Below, one piece after another: positions 17,382-26,171 of a stretch of 55,929 nt of DNA (position 1 is the stretch's first letter; each line of letters begins with the position of its first letter). Source of the DNA: Muribaculaceae bacterium (GTDB lineage: Bacteria; Bacteroidota; Bacteroidia; Bacteroidales; Muribaculaceae). The stretch spans positions 1-55,929 of the forward strand of contig JAFVPD010000012.1 of the NCBI GenBank assembly GCA_017505535.1, read 5' to 3'. The notes below the pieces were generated by a model. It was not told where the DNA came from. It made no database searches and saw only the letters and a list, made by a program, of their open reading frames with translations. The translations under genes were made by a program, and so were the position numbers.

Positions 17382-17415
17382 CAACGCAGGTCTCTGAAAT
17401 CAGGGACCTGCGTTG
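17382..17415 (-). terminator. Terminator of the glycogen/alpha-glucan operon
   Basis: Arms caacgcaggtc (17382-17392) and gacctgcgttg (17405-17415) form a perfect 11-bp stem 23 bases after the GH57 stop. The T tract on the minus strand is interrupted (gttgtttg). Confidence 0.7.
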
Positions 17416-17437
17416 GTAATGGTTGTATTATAGAACC

Positions 17438-18913
17438 TTATGCTTCTTTTTTCTTGCGGCAGCAACGTTTCTTGGGTGCTGCCGGTTCAGCGGGAGTACA
17501 TTCTGCCTCGGTTTTTACCTCGGCTGCTTTAGCTTTCTTTGCTTTTGGAGCCGCTTTTTTAGCAGCCGGAGCTTCCTCTTTAACGGCTTCACGCAATTTG
17601 CGCTCTTCATTATAATGCTCCACATTTTTGCGCATTGATTCCACCTCTTTAGTGAGTTCAGCAATCTCGCGTGATTGGTTGCGAATAGTGGTGAGAAGTG
17701 CGTTAAGCTCTTCATTTTCTATAGAAAGCGGATATTGTTCTTCAACGCGCACTATAAAGTCGGCAAGTACGTTCATATAGTTGGTAAATGCCTGGAATGG
17801 AGTTTCGTAGGGGCTGAAGTGAGAGTGAACGGCGCCATCATCGAGGTGTTTTGTGCTCATATAGAAGAAGTGGTCGCTTGCTTGCAAGTAGTTCCAGTCT
17901 TGTTTGATGCGACGGTCGTCACAAAGGCGTACACGTTCTGCCACTGAGTAGAGTTTTTGGAATGCCTCGTTTTGTAGCTTGTTGCCCAACCATGCTGTTG
18001 TGTCGCGTGCTTCATCGGCCCAAGAAATTGGGTGGAGTACACTCAACGAGTCAACCGGTTTGAGTTTTGCCACTGCTTCTGATGGAGTCCAGAAGTCGAT
18101 GCCTTTTTCAGCCGCAAATCGTGGAAGAGCTTCGAGGAATTGGAAGATACCGGTTTCGCGTGATTGCATTTCTCCAAATGTCTCCAAGTTGAGGAATAGG
18201 TTCACGATTTGTTCGTCGGCAGGGGTATCGGCAATCCAACCGATGTATTTGTCGGCAGTGAGGGGATAAGATTCCCATTCGGGATTGCTGAAACGGAATG
18301 CGATGTCGTCTGATAGTTTTGAGTTTTTGAGCAACATCTTCAATTTAGGAGCCGATGCCGAAGAATATACATAGTTTGGTGACTTCCAACCGAGAATGTG
18401 TTTAGCACCTTCGGTTATCACACCCTTATAACCCATTTGGGCAATTTGTGGAGCGAGGTCATCGCAGTAGATAAGCTCGGTGTTACGCAACACTTTGGGC
18501 TTAACTCCAAATAGAGCATTGATTTTCTCATCGTGGGCTTTAACTTGCAGTGCAAACTCTTCGGGATCAGCAAGCGATGCCAACGAGTGAGCATAGGTTT
18601 CAGCCAAGAATTCCACTTTGCCGGTATCGGCAAGTTTCTTGAGAACATCGATAAACTCAGGTACATATTGTTCGCATTGTTCAAGAGCGATACCTGTTAT
18701 AGAGATTGCGCAACGGAATTTGCCTTTGCTCTCGTCAATCATGCGCAACAAGCTCTCTGCTGCGGGAATATAACTGCGTTGAGCAATGCGTGTGATGATG
18801 TCATCGTTGGCAAAGTCGTCATAGTAGTAATGGTCGTTGCCTATGTCAAAGAAACGATATCTTTTGAGACGGAATGGCTGATGTATTTGGAAATAAAAAC
18901 AAATCGCTTTCAT
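17438..18913 (-). CDS. GH57 alpha-amylase / glucanotransferase
   Basis: 491 residues. The N-terminus FYFQIHQPFRLKRY carries the His-Gln-Pro motif of family GH57, followed by AETYAHSLASLADPEEF, LRNTELIYCDDLA and NLETFGEMQS, which are the spaced conserved blocks of the (beta/alpha)7 barrel. After about residue 400 there is a predicted coiled coil (LLTTIRNQSREIAELTKEVESM) and a Lys/Ala/Glu/Pro-rich tail, likely disordered. No signal peptide is present, so it is cytosolic. It is the last gene of a set with a glycosyltransferase and a debranching enzyme, fitting storage-glucan turnover. Confidence 0.9.
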   Translation of the reverse strand: MKAICFYFQIHQPFRLKRYRFFDIGNDHYYYDDFANDDIITRIAQRSYIPAAESLLRMIDESKGKFRCAISITGIALEQCEQYVPEFIDVLKKLADTGKVEFLAETYAHSLASLADPEEFALQVKAHDEKINALFGVKPKVLRNTELIYCDDLAPQIAQMGYKGVITEGAKHILGWKSPNYVYSSASAPKLKMLLKNSKLSDDIAFRFSNPEWESYPLTADKYIGWIADTPADEQIVNLFLNLETFGEMQSRETGIFQFLEALPRFAAEKGIDFWTPSEAVAKLKPVDSLSVLHPISWADEARDTTAWLGNKLQNEAFQKLYSVAERVRLCDDRRIKQDWNYLQASDHFFYMSTKHLDDGAVHSHFSPYETPFQAFTNYMNVLADFIVRVEEQYPLSIENEELNALLTTIRNQSREIAELTKEVESMRKNVEHYNEERKLREAVKEEAPAAKKAAPKAKKAKAAEVKTEAECTPAEPAAPKKRCCRKKKEA

Positions 18914-18963
18914 AAGCCTATTATATTAATGTGTTGATTTTACTGTGTTGGTTAAAAATTTTC

Positions 18964-20223
18964 TTATCGGTTCATTACCTGCTTGTATATTGCGATTACT
19001 TTTGCGCCGGCTTTGTCCCATGTGATTTGGTTGACTTCGGCAAGTCCGTCCTCGCGTAGCTGATTATACATTGCAGGGTAGGTTACAATCGAATATATTG
19101 CATCGGCCATTGCATCAATGTCCCAATAGTCGGTCTTGATGACGTTGTCAAGAATTTCGGCGCAACCCGATTGTTTTGAGATGATTGAAGGTACTCCCAT
19201 TTGCATTGCTTCCAATGGAGAGATACCAAATGGCTCAGATACCGATGGCATAATGTAAACATCTGAAGCCTTGAGCATCTCATAAACCTGTTTACCTTTT
19301 TGGAAGCCGGGGAAGTGGAAACGATCGGCAATACCTCTCTCGGCTGCAAGTGCAATCATCTTGTCCATCATGTCTCCGCTACCGGCCATCACAAATCTCA
19401 CATTGTGGTTGTTTTTCAATACTTTGGCAGCTGCTTCAACAAAATATTCAGGCCCTTTTTGCATTGTGATGCGACCCAAGAATGTCACAACTTTTTCTTT
19501 GGGCTTATTGGCCTGGACATTAAGCAATTCCTCGCTAAGAGGCTCTACGGCATTGTGTACGGTAGTTACTTTGGCCGGATCAATTCCATATTTTTCTATA
19601 ACTGTGCGACGAGTGAGGTTGCTCACAGTGATGATGTGGTCGGCATGAAGCATTCCATCACGCTCGATATTAAACACTGTGGGGTTTACATTGCCACGTG
19701 AACGGTCAAAGTCGGTGGCATGAACGTGTATCACAAGAGGTTTACCGGTAACCTGCTTTGCATGTATTCCGGCAGGGTAGGTGAGCCAGTCGTGAGAGTG
19801 AATAATGTCAAAGTCGATTGAACGGGCTATGACACCGGCACATATTGAATAGTTGTTGATTTCTTCAAGCAGATTGTCGGGATAGCGACCTGAGAACTCG
19901 ATGCAACCGAGGTCATTGGTGCGCATATAATTAAAGTCGGCATATATGTTTGACCGCAACTGATAATAAAATTCGGGGTCCATAACGTGACCGATGCGGT
20001 TTTCGACATATTCGCGATTCACATCTCTCCAAGCGATGGGGATTTGTGATGCTCCAACGATGTGGGCAAATCCTTTCTCTTCATCGCCATGAGGCTTGGG
20101 AATAACAAAAGTGATATCCATGTCGCCACACTCCCACATTCCCTTGGTGAGACCATAGCTGGCAGTTCCGAGACCGCCGAGGATATGAGGCGGGAATTCC
20201 CACCCAAACATTAATGCTTTCAT
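18964..20223 (-). CDS. Glycogen synthase-like glycosyltransferase
   Basis: 419 residues, GT-B fold. The N-terminus MKALMFGWEFPPHILGGLGTASYGL has the Gly-rich nucleotide-sugar loop. The middle shows IIHSHDWLTYPAG, and the C-terminal domain has VTFLGRITMQKGPEYF and EPFGISPLEAMQMGVPSI with the E-x7-E motif of retaining enzymes. Its position between a debranching enzyme and a GH57 enzyme makes alpha-1,4-glucan (glycogen) synthesis the likely job. GT4 and GT5 members cannot be separated by eye. It starts 14 bases after the debranching gene's stop. Confidence 0.88.
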   Translation of the reverse strand: MKALMFGWEFPPHILGGLGTASYGLTKGMWECGDMDITFVIPKPHGDEEKGFAHIVGASQIPIAWRDVNREYVENRIGHVMDPEFYYQLRSNIYADFNYMRTNDLGCIEFSGRYPDNLLEEINNYSICAGVIARSIDFDIIHSHDWLTYPAGIHAKQVTGKPLVIHVHATDFDRSRGNVNPTVFNIERDGMLHADHIITVSNLTRRTVIEKYGIDPAKVTTVHNAVEPLSEELLNVQANKPKEKVVTFLGRITMQKGPEYFVEAAAKVLKNNHNVRFVMAGSGDMMDKMIALAAERGIADRFHFPGFQKGKQVYEMLKASDVYIMPSVSEPFGISPLEAMQMGVPSIISKQSGCAEILDNVIKTDYWDIDAMADAIYSIVTYPAMYNQLREDGLAEVNQITWDKAGAKVIAIYKQVMNR

Positions 20224-20237
20224 GGGGATATAGTTGA

Positions 20238-22181
20238 CTACATGTTAAACTTCTTTAGAGTGCGCAGTGTGCGCAATACTTCTGCTATATTGGTTGCGTG
20301 GCTGATGGCGCCTCGACCGGTGAATGGTGGGTTGCCGTCGTAGAGTTGTGAGAGTGAACCGATACAACCTTGAGTCATGTCATCTTCAAAGCCGATGAGC
20401 ATGCGGTCGATATAGGAAACTCCACTCATGCCAAACACTCGCAAGTAGGCATCGGCATAGAACCCTATGAGCCACGGGCGGGCAGGACCTTGGTGCAATG
20501 CCAATTCGCGATCTTCGGGCGATCCGAGATAGAAAGGACGATAACCATAGCTACGAGGTGATAGTGTGCGCAATCCTTTGGGTGTTAAGAGCTCTCGAGT
20601 TACTACGTCGAGCACTCCTTTGCGTTGACGGCGGTCAAGTGGTGAATAGTCGAGACCGATTGCCACTGCCATATTGGGGCGCACAGCAGGGTCGGCATAT
20701 GTGCCGTTGACATAGTCATATAGGTAGCCGTAGTCATTGAGGAATGTGTCAACAAATGAGTGTTTCATCAATTCGGCATATTCAAGCCAACGCTCACGTT
20801 GTTTTGCCATTGCTTCATTGCCTTCAGCGAGCATAGCGGCAAACATCAATGCGTTATACCATAGGGCGTTAAACTCTACCAGGTAACCTGTGCGTGGAAT
20901 CACAGGGTGTCCATGTAATTGTGAGTTCATCCATGAGATTGGACTTGAGTTGCCTATTGATGTCACCAATCCGTTTTCTTCGATGCGTAGATTGGGGTGA
21001 CCATTGTCTATGATGTAGTCAACGATGTCAGCTACTAATTTAAGATATTTTTCACGAGCTTCTTCAACGCTCACCATCTTGGCATATTGTTGAATTGCCC
21101 ATATAGCCCACAAAGGTATATCGGGAAGATCGATGCCGCTAATGCGTCGGCTCTCTTCTCCTGTTTTCATGAATTTCACCAATTCGGCCGATGCGGTGGC
21201 CATGATGCTTTCAAAGTCGGCTTTGTGGTCGATTGCCAATGTTGTACCAGGTAGTGACATGAATGTGTTGCGAGCCAATACAACTCCCCAAGGGTAACCT
21301 GAGATAATGAAATCGCCATCTTGGTCTTTGAGGTAACATTGTTTTGCTGCATTCTTCAAGCAATTATAGAAACTTGTGCGGCATGTGCGTCCTGCAATTT
21401 CGCTTTCATACATCTTGTTGAGCGATCTTGGTGATACTTCAGAAATACCGGCCGAGACAATAATTGACTCTCCTTTTTTAATGGGTATTTCAAAATATCC
21501 GGGAACCCACAAGTCTTCAGTGTAAGGAATGCCTCGCTCAAGGTCTTTGACATATTCGATGCCTTTATACCAGTGTGGGTCGTAGTGCCACTCCGGTTTG
21601 CGACTCATTTGCATGTACAGAGTGGGATAACCTTGGTATAAACAACATGAGATGCCATTGGGTACCTCTGCGCACTCTTTATTTAAGGCGTCATTTTCCA
21701 TGCACAATTCGCTGGAATTGCGGAATGCCAAAAATGGACGGAATTGAAGTGTCGTGGGTGAGTGGGCCTCTACGAGTGTGTAACGAATGAGAATGCGATT
21801 TTCGTGCGAAATAAAGATTTTTTCTTTGGTGAGAATTACCCCTCCCACACGGTAGGTTGTACGTGGTACACTTTCGCAATCAAACTCTCTGATGTACTTG
21901 TGACCGTTGGGGCTGTAAACGCCGCCTCTATAACGGTGCAATCCAAGATTAAATGGAGCGCCATGTTGTATTACAGTCTCATCAAGCGACGATAGCATGA
22001 TGTGGGGCTTATTGTCCATTTCGGGGATAGGGATTACAAGCAAACCATGTTGTTTGCGTGTATTACACCCTACGATTGATGTACAATGATAGGCCCCCGA
22101 CTGATTAGTACGCAACATCTCTTTGGGGAGAGACTGCTCCAAGTTAATCATGAGGTTCTTATCAAATTTTAGATAACTCAT
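20238..22181 (-). CDS. Glycogen debranching enzyme (amylo-alpha-1,6-glucosidase)
   Basis: 647 residues. An N-terminal beta-sandwich with ARP-like segment (TNQSGAYHCTSIVGCNTRKQHGLLV) precedes an (alpha/alpha)6 barrel with RPNMAVAIGLDYSPLD, LSPRSYGYRPFY and LHQGPARPWLIGFYADAYL near the C-terminus, as in the GDE family (PF06202). It removes alpha-1,6 branch points of glycogen in the cytosol. It is the first gene of the three-gene minus-strand operon. I see no exact TAnnTTTG in the 129-base spacer upstream. Confidence 0.9.
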   Translation of the reverse strand: MSYLKFDKNLMINLEQSLPKEMLRTNQSGAYHCTSIVGCNTRKQHGLLVIPIPEMDNKPHIMLSSLDETVIQHGAPFNLGLHRYRGGVYSPNGHKYIREFDCESVPRTTYRVGGVILTKEKIFISHENRILIRYTLVEAHSPTTLQFRPFLAFRNSSELCMENDALNKECAEVPNGISCCLYQGYPTLYMQMSRKPEWHYDPHWYKGIEYVKDLERGIPYTEDLWVPGYFEIPIKKGESIIVSAGISEVSPRSLNKMYESEIAGRTCRTSFYNCLKNAAKQCYLKDQDGDFIISGYPWGVVLARNTFMSLPGTTLAIDHKADFESIMATASAELVKFMKTGEESRRISGIDLPDIPLWAIWAIQQYAKMVSVEEAREKYLKLVADIVDYIIDNGHPNLRIEENGLVTSIGNSSPISWMNSQLHGHPVIPRTGYLVEFNALWYNALMFAAMLAEGNEAMAKQRERWLEYAELMKHSFVDTFLNDYGYLYDYVNGTYADPAVRPNMAVAIGLDYSPLDRRQRKGVLDVVTRELLTPKGLRTLSPRSYGYRPFYLGSPEDRELALHQGPARPWLIGFYADAYLRVFGMSGVSYIDRMLIGFEDDMTQGCIGSLSQLYDGNPPFTGRGAISHATNIAEVLRTLRTLKKFNM

Positions 22182-22310
22182 TATAGTTGTATGTTAGAAT
22201 TTATGTTTCTGGTATTATTAATGTCCTACGAATTTCGCATTTATTTTGCGAAACAACAAATTTTTACAAAAAATTCACGCGTAATTAACGTTTTTAGCAA
22301 AAAATAAGAC

Positions 22311-23282
22311 TTATTTGAGCTTAAAAAGGTTTGTTACGGCGATTTTGAAGTCGCTCCAAGCGCTATTCACCGGGGTGATAATGGGTTTGAATTTATAACT
22401 CTTGGAGGGTATAAATATTTTTAATGCTTTGTGATGACATTTCACTTCAATGGTGGCCGGCATGATGAGGGGTTCCCCGTCGAGATGTACCGGACCTTCG
22501 CTCGAGCGGGTTATTGTTGCCGATGGAGATTTGATGGTGCTGATTTTAGTGTTTCGATCAAGAAATCCCCAAAAAAGGTCAAAGCACATCTGTGTATTGT
22601 CAAATATATCCCCGTCATGAACGATGGTAATGTCCATCACGCCATCGGTAATACTCGCTGAAGGTGCTATATAGGCATTGTTGCCATATTGTGATGCGTT
22701 GCAACAAGCAATGATGAGCGCTTTCTCGGTGAGGGTTGTGCCATTGGCCGTGATTTTATAGGTCTCTGGGGCATATTTGATGTATTCCTCTACGGCACTT
22801 TTGATGTACATGAATTTCCCGCGCTTTTGTTGTTGCGCAAATTTTTCGCTGACGGTGGCATCAAATCCCATTCCAAAGGTACAGAAAAAAGGACGCTCGT
22901 TGGCTGAACAATAATCACATGCTACAATATTGTTCTGACTGATGACATCAAGCGACAGTATGGGGTCAATGGGTATGTTGAGATGTCGCGCAAGACCGTT
23001 GCCCGAGCCGGCCGGAATGATTCCTAATGCTGTGTCGCTATTGCAAAGTGCTGTCGCGGTCTCATTTACGGTGCCATCTCCTCCGGCGGCAAGCACGCCG
23101 GTAAAGCCTCGGTTGATTGCGCTTTTGGCCAATGCAGTAGCATCGCCACGCCCCTTTGTGTATGCAACTTCTGTGGTATAGCCTATTTTAGCCATACGTT
23201 CAGTGACAAGCTCGGCAAGTCCTTGCTTGTTTCCTGTTCCCGAAATGGGATTGATGATCAGCAGAAGTTGTTTTGTGTCCAT
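22311..23282 (-). CDS. Diacylglycerol kinase family lipid kinase
   Basis: 323 residues. The DAGK catalytic domain is clear: NPISGTGNK nucleotide loop, GGDGTVNE (about 70-77) and IIPAGSGNGLARHL. The C-terminal beta-sandwich includes the substrate-side strand GPVHLDGEP. It matches the YegS/DgkB/BmrU group of soluble lipid kinases, phosphorylating diacylglycerol, a sphingoid or a related lipid. Sphingoid bases are candidates in Bacteroidales, but the substrate is not readable. It is transcribed divergently from the GT2 gene. Confidence 0.88.
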   Translation of the reverse strand: MDTKQLLLIINPISGTGNKQGLAELVTERMAKIGYTTEVAYTKGRGDATALAKSAINRGFTGVLAAGGDGTVNETATALCNSDTALGIIPAGSGNGLARHLNIPIDPILSLDVISQNNIVACDYCSANERPFFCTFGMGFDATVSEKFAQQQKRGKFMYIKSAVEEYIKYAPETYKITANGTTLTEKALIIACCNASQYGNNAYIAPSASITDGVMDITIVHDGDIFDNTQMCFDLFWGFLDRNTKISTIKSPSATITRSSEGPVHLDGEPLIMPATIEVKCHHKALKIFIPSKSYKFKPIITPVNSAWSDFKIAVTNLFKLK

Positions 23283-23309
23283 CGTTAGTTTTTGATGTGT
23301 TGTCGGTTA

Positions 23310-23317
23310 CAAAGTTA
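23310..23317 (-). promoter_or_regulatory. -7 element for the lipid kinase gene
   Basis: Minus-strand TAACTTTG, 28 bases before the ATG at 23282. Confidence 0.65.
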
Positions 23318-23361
23318 GCCAAGTTTTGCGAAAAAATTGGCAAAGAATGACAAAAAAACAT

Positions 23362-23369
23362 TACTTTTG
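23362..23369 (+). promoter_or_regulatory. -7 element for the GT2 gene and perhaps porT
   Basis: TACTTTTG fits TAnnTTTG, 39 bases before the ATG at 23409. The 54-base gap to porT leaves room for readthrough. Confidence 0.55.
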
Positions 23370-23408
23370 TCTCAGAAATAATCTCTCATACAATGTAAAC
23401 TGCCTGAT

Positions 23409-24389
23409 ATGGAGAAAAGTTTAGGTGCCGATGTCGTAAATAAGCATAAAAAAGTGTCGCTTCTCATTCCGTTTTATAATGAACGGGAGGTGTTGCCGCA
23501 ATTGTTTGACCGTCTTGTTGCGTTGATGGACGCACATGATGCCTACGATTGGGAGGTTATGCTCGTTAATGACGGCAGCACCGATGATGGCTTGTTGTCG
23601 GTGAGAATGATGCGTGAACGTGATTCCCGGTTCCGATTTATTGACCTTTCCCGTAACTTTGGCAAAGAAATAGCAATGCTTGCCGGCATGGACTATGTGA
23701 TGGGAGATTGTGTAGTGATAATGGACGCCGATTTGCAACATCCGCCCGAAGTGATTCCTCAAATGCTTGAAGCGTGGGAGCAAGGGTATGATGATGTCTA
23801 TGCCAAACGTCGAGTTAGAGGCAAGGAGCCATGGATACGTCGTAAACTATCGATGCTATATTACCACATTCTTCAAAGCTCTTCAAAGGTCCCCGTACTT
23901 AGAAATATCGGTGATTTCAGATTACTTGATCGCATTTGTGTTAACGCATTGTGCCAGATGCGGGAAACACAGCGTTACACCAAAGGTATGTATTCATGGA
24001 TTGGTTTCCGCAAAAAAGACATTGAGTTTGATCAAGGCAGCAGAGTCGCGGGAACAACAAAGTGGAACTTTTTCAAACTGTTGGGCCTTGCAATAGAGGG
24101 TATTACGTCTCACACAACAATGCCATTGCGCATCTCATCGGTTGTAGGTCTCATCGTGTCGTTGGGCGCATTTATTTATGCTCTATATGTTTTCATCAAG
24201 GCTCTCGTTTGTGGCGACCCGGTACAAGGGTTCCCTACGATTATTATCGTAATGCTGTTTTTGGGTGGCGTTCAATTGCTGTCATTGGGCGTGATAGGGG
24301 AATATCTTGGCCGCATATTTAATGAAACAAAAAATAGACCGCCTTATTTTGTCAGAGAAGTTGACGGCAAGAAACCCGGTGAGAAATGA
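23409..24389 (+). CDS. GtrB/DPM1-like membrane glycosyltransferase, GT2
   Basis: 326 residues. The GT-A domain shows LLIPFYNE, VNDGSTDDG, and the metal-binding DADLQHPPEVI (DxD-like). TQRYTKGMYSWIGF matches the acceptor-side motif of polyisoprenyl-phosphate glycosyltransferases. Two C-terminal helices (about 235-258 and 270-295) anchor it in the membrane. Expected product is an undecaprenyl-phosphate sugar donor for surface glycans. A GtrA-type flippase gene lies at 50979, not adjacent. Here it precedes the T9SS genes, perhaps by chance. Confidence 0.88.
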   Translation: MEKSLGADVVNKHKKVSLLIPFYNEREVLPQLFDRLVALMDAHDAYDWEVMLVNDGSTDDGLLSVRMMRERDSRFRFIDLSRNFGKEIAMLAGMDYVMGDCVVIMDADLQHPPEVIPQMLEAWEQGYDDVYAKRRVRGKEPWIRRKLSMLYYHILQSSSKVPVLRNIGDFRLLDRICVNALCQMRETQRYTKGMYSWIGFRKKDIEFDQGSRVAGTTKWNFFKLLGLAIEGITSHTTMPLRISSVVGLIVSLGAFIYALYVFIKALVCGDPVQGFPTIIIVMLFLGGVQLLSLGVIGEYLGRIFNETKNRPPYFVREVDGKKPGEK

Positions 24390-24443
24390 CAATTGTTTAG
24401 TCAGTGATGCAATAAACCGGAGAACGATGCGTTAATTTTATTG

Positions 24444-25172
24444 ATGAAGTATCTTCGTGTCATATTATTAGTATTTGTTGCTATCGTTGCGTCAATTGGT
24501 ACGCAATCGATAAGCGCTCGTCGCCTAAATGATAAACTGCAAAACAGGCCTTATGCCGATTTGCGACCATGGCATTTGGGCTTCTCTTTCGGTACTCACA
24601 CTCAAGACCTTTCATTCTCTCACAACGGATTCGTTACCGAAAACGGCGAAACATGGTTCATGGAACAACCATCTTTCTCTCCGGGATTTAATGTGACAGG
24701 ATTGTTCAGCGTGAGATTGAATGACTATTTCAGTGTGCGCTTGACTCCGGGAATGTATTTTGGCAACAAGGTGGTGAAAATGATTGATACAACCAATGGT
24801 GCCACTGAGAAACAAAACGTCAAAACCTCCTACGTTGTTATACCGGCCGATATTAAGTTTGCATCGCTGCGCTATCGTAACGTTCGCCCCTATGTAACTG
24901 CCGGTGCGATGGCGGTATTTGATGTGGCAAAAAAACGTAGCGATTTTATTAAGACAAAAGTAACCGACTATTATCTGACTCTTGGATTTGGTTGTGATTT
25001 TTATTTGCCGTTTTTCAAATTCATTCCCGAGGTTAAATTCTGCTTCGGATTGAGTGACGTATTGGAACATGATCGTCCCGACCTTGTTGATGACCCGGGC
25101 AAACTCAAATACACCCAATCGCTTAAAAAAGTTACTTCTCAAATGGTTGTATTCTCATTTTATTTTGAATAA
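24444..25172 (+). CDS. porT: T9SS outer-membrane protein PorT
   Basis: 242 residues from the ATG at 24444 (TTG three bases upstream). A signal peptide (LRVILLVFVAIVASIGTQSISA) is followed by an eight-strand-type outer-membrane beta-barrel ending in aromatic residues (VVFSFYFE). The start of the mature part (RPYADLRPWHLGFSFGTHTQDLSF) and GMYFGNK...YVVIPADIKFASLRYRNVRPYVTAGA are typical of the PorT family. PorT is needed for type IX secretion in Porphyromonas gingivalis. It ends five bases before porP, which argues for a common operon. Confidence 0.82.
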   Translation: MKYLRVILLVFVAIVASIGTQSISARRLNDKLQNRPYADLRPWHLGFSFGTHTQDLSFSHNGFVTENGETWFMEQPSFSPGFNVTGLFSVRLNDYFSVRLTPGMYFGNKVVKMIDTTNGATEKQNVKTSYVVIPADIKFASLRYRNVRPYVTAGAMAVFDVAKKRSDFIKTKVTDYYLTLGFGCDFYLPFFKFIPEVKFCFGLSDVLEHDRPDLVDDPGKLKYTQSLKKVTSQMVVFSFYFE

Positions 25173-25177
25173 TTCAA

Positions 25178-26170
25178 ATGAAAACCATCTCACGATATAT
25201 ATTCCTAATGATAATATTGACGGGAAGTTTAATCTCCCCGTTTGATGCATTGGCGCAGGTTGATGCTCAGTTTACCCAATATTTTGAAGTGCCATCTTAC
25301 TATAACCCCGGTGCTATCGGAACAACAGATTATTTGCGCATCAGAGGTGGTTCTCGACTCCAATGGGTGGGTATTTCAAAAGCGCCTAACACGTTCCTTG
25401 CTGTTGCCGATATGCCATTTAAATTCATTGGAAAAAAATTCGGCGTAGGACTTGTTCTGCAACAAGAAAGCATGGGACTATATAAAAACATGTCTCTTGG
25501 TGCCCAACTCGGATATAAGTTTAAATTACTTGGCGGAACCATGTCGGCAGGTGTGCAACTCGGCTTTATCGATGAGTCGTTTAAAGGCTCTGATGTTTTT
25601 ATCCCCGACGATGATGATTATCACGAAGGCACAGACGATGCTATCCCCACGACCGACATACGTGGAACGGCTTTTGATGTGGGCTTTGGTGTGTATTATA
25701 CCCACAAATATTTTTGGGCAGGAATCTCAGGCACTCATTTAACTGCTCCCACAATTACAATGAACGCTGAAAGTGGCGAAGGTGGCGAAGAGAAAAATTA
25801 TGAGTTCCAAACCGGTAGAGTGCTATATTTTATGGCCGGGAGCAATATTCCGTTAAAAAATACGTTATTTGAAATAATGCCGTCGTTAATGGTGAAAAGC
25901 GATTTCACTTTCACGACTGCTGAGATAACCGGGCGTGTGCGCTATAATAAATTCCTTTCGGCCGGAGTGGGATACCGCTACGATGATGCTGTATCGGTAA
26001 TGCTTGGCGCCGAATACAAGAATTTCTTCTTGGGCTATAGCTACGATTATCCCATCTCCGACATCTCTAAGGCAAGCAGTGGCAGCCATGAGATTTTTGC
26101 CGGTTATAGTTTGAAACTTGACTTTTCAGAAAAAAATAAAAATAAACACAAGAGTATTCGCATAATGTAA
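25178..26170 (+). CDS. porP: T9SS outer-membrane protein PorP/SprF family
   Basis: 330 residues with signal peptide (IFLMIILTGSLISPFDALAQ) and the diagnostic start of the mature chain VDAQFTQYFEVPSYYNPGAIGTTD (Q-x-Y-x-x-PxxxNPAxxG pattern). LQWVGISKAPNTF, FGVGLVLQQESMGLYKN and late strands YRYDDAVSVMLGAEYKNFFLGYSYDYPIS are the barrel hallmarks. The family forms outer-membrane barrels that partner with the GldK/N ring or anchor a specific cargo. It is separated from gldK by a single base. Confidence 0.92.
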   Translation: MKTISRYIFLMIILTGSLISPFDALAQVDAQFTQYFEVPSYYNPGAIGTTDYLRIRGGSRLQWVGISKAPNTFLAVADMPFKFIGKKFGVGLVLQQESMGLYKNMSLGAQLGYKFKLLGGTMSAGVQLGFIDESFKGSDVFIPDDDDYHEGTDDAIPTTDIRGTAFDVGFGVYYTHKYFWAGISGTHLTAPTITMNAESGEGGEEKNYEFQTGRVLYFMAGSNIPLKNTLFEIMPSLMVKSDFTFTTAEITGRVRYNKFLSAGVGYRYDDAVSVMLGAEYKNFFLGYSYDYPISDISKASSGSHEIFAGYSLKLDFSEKNKNKHKSIRIM

Positions 26171-26171
26171 T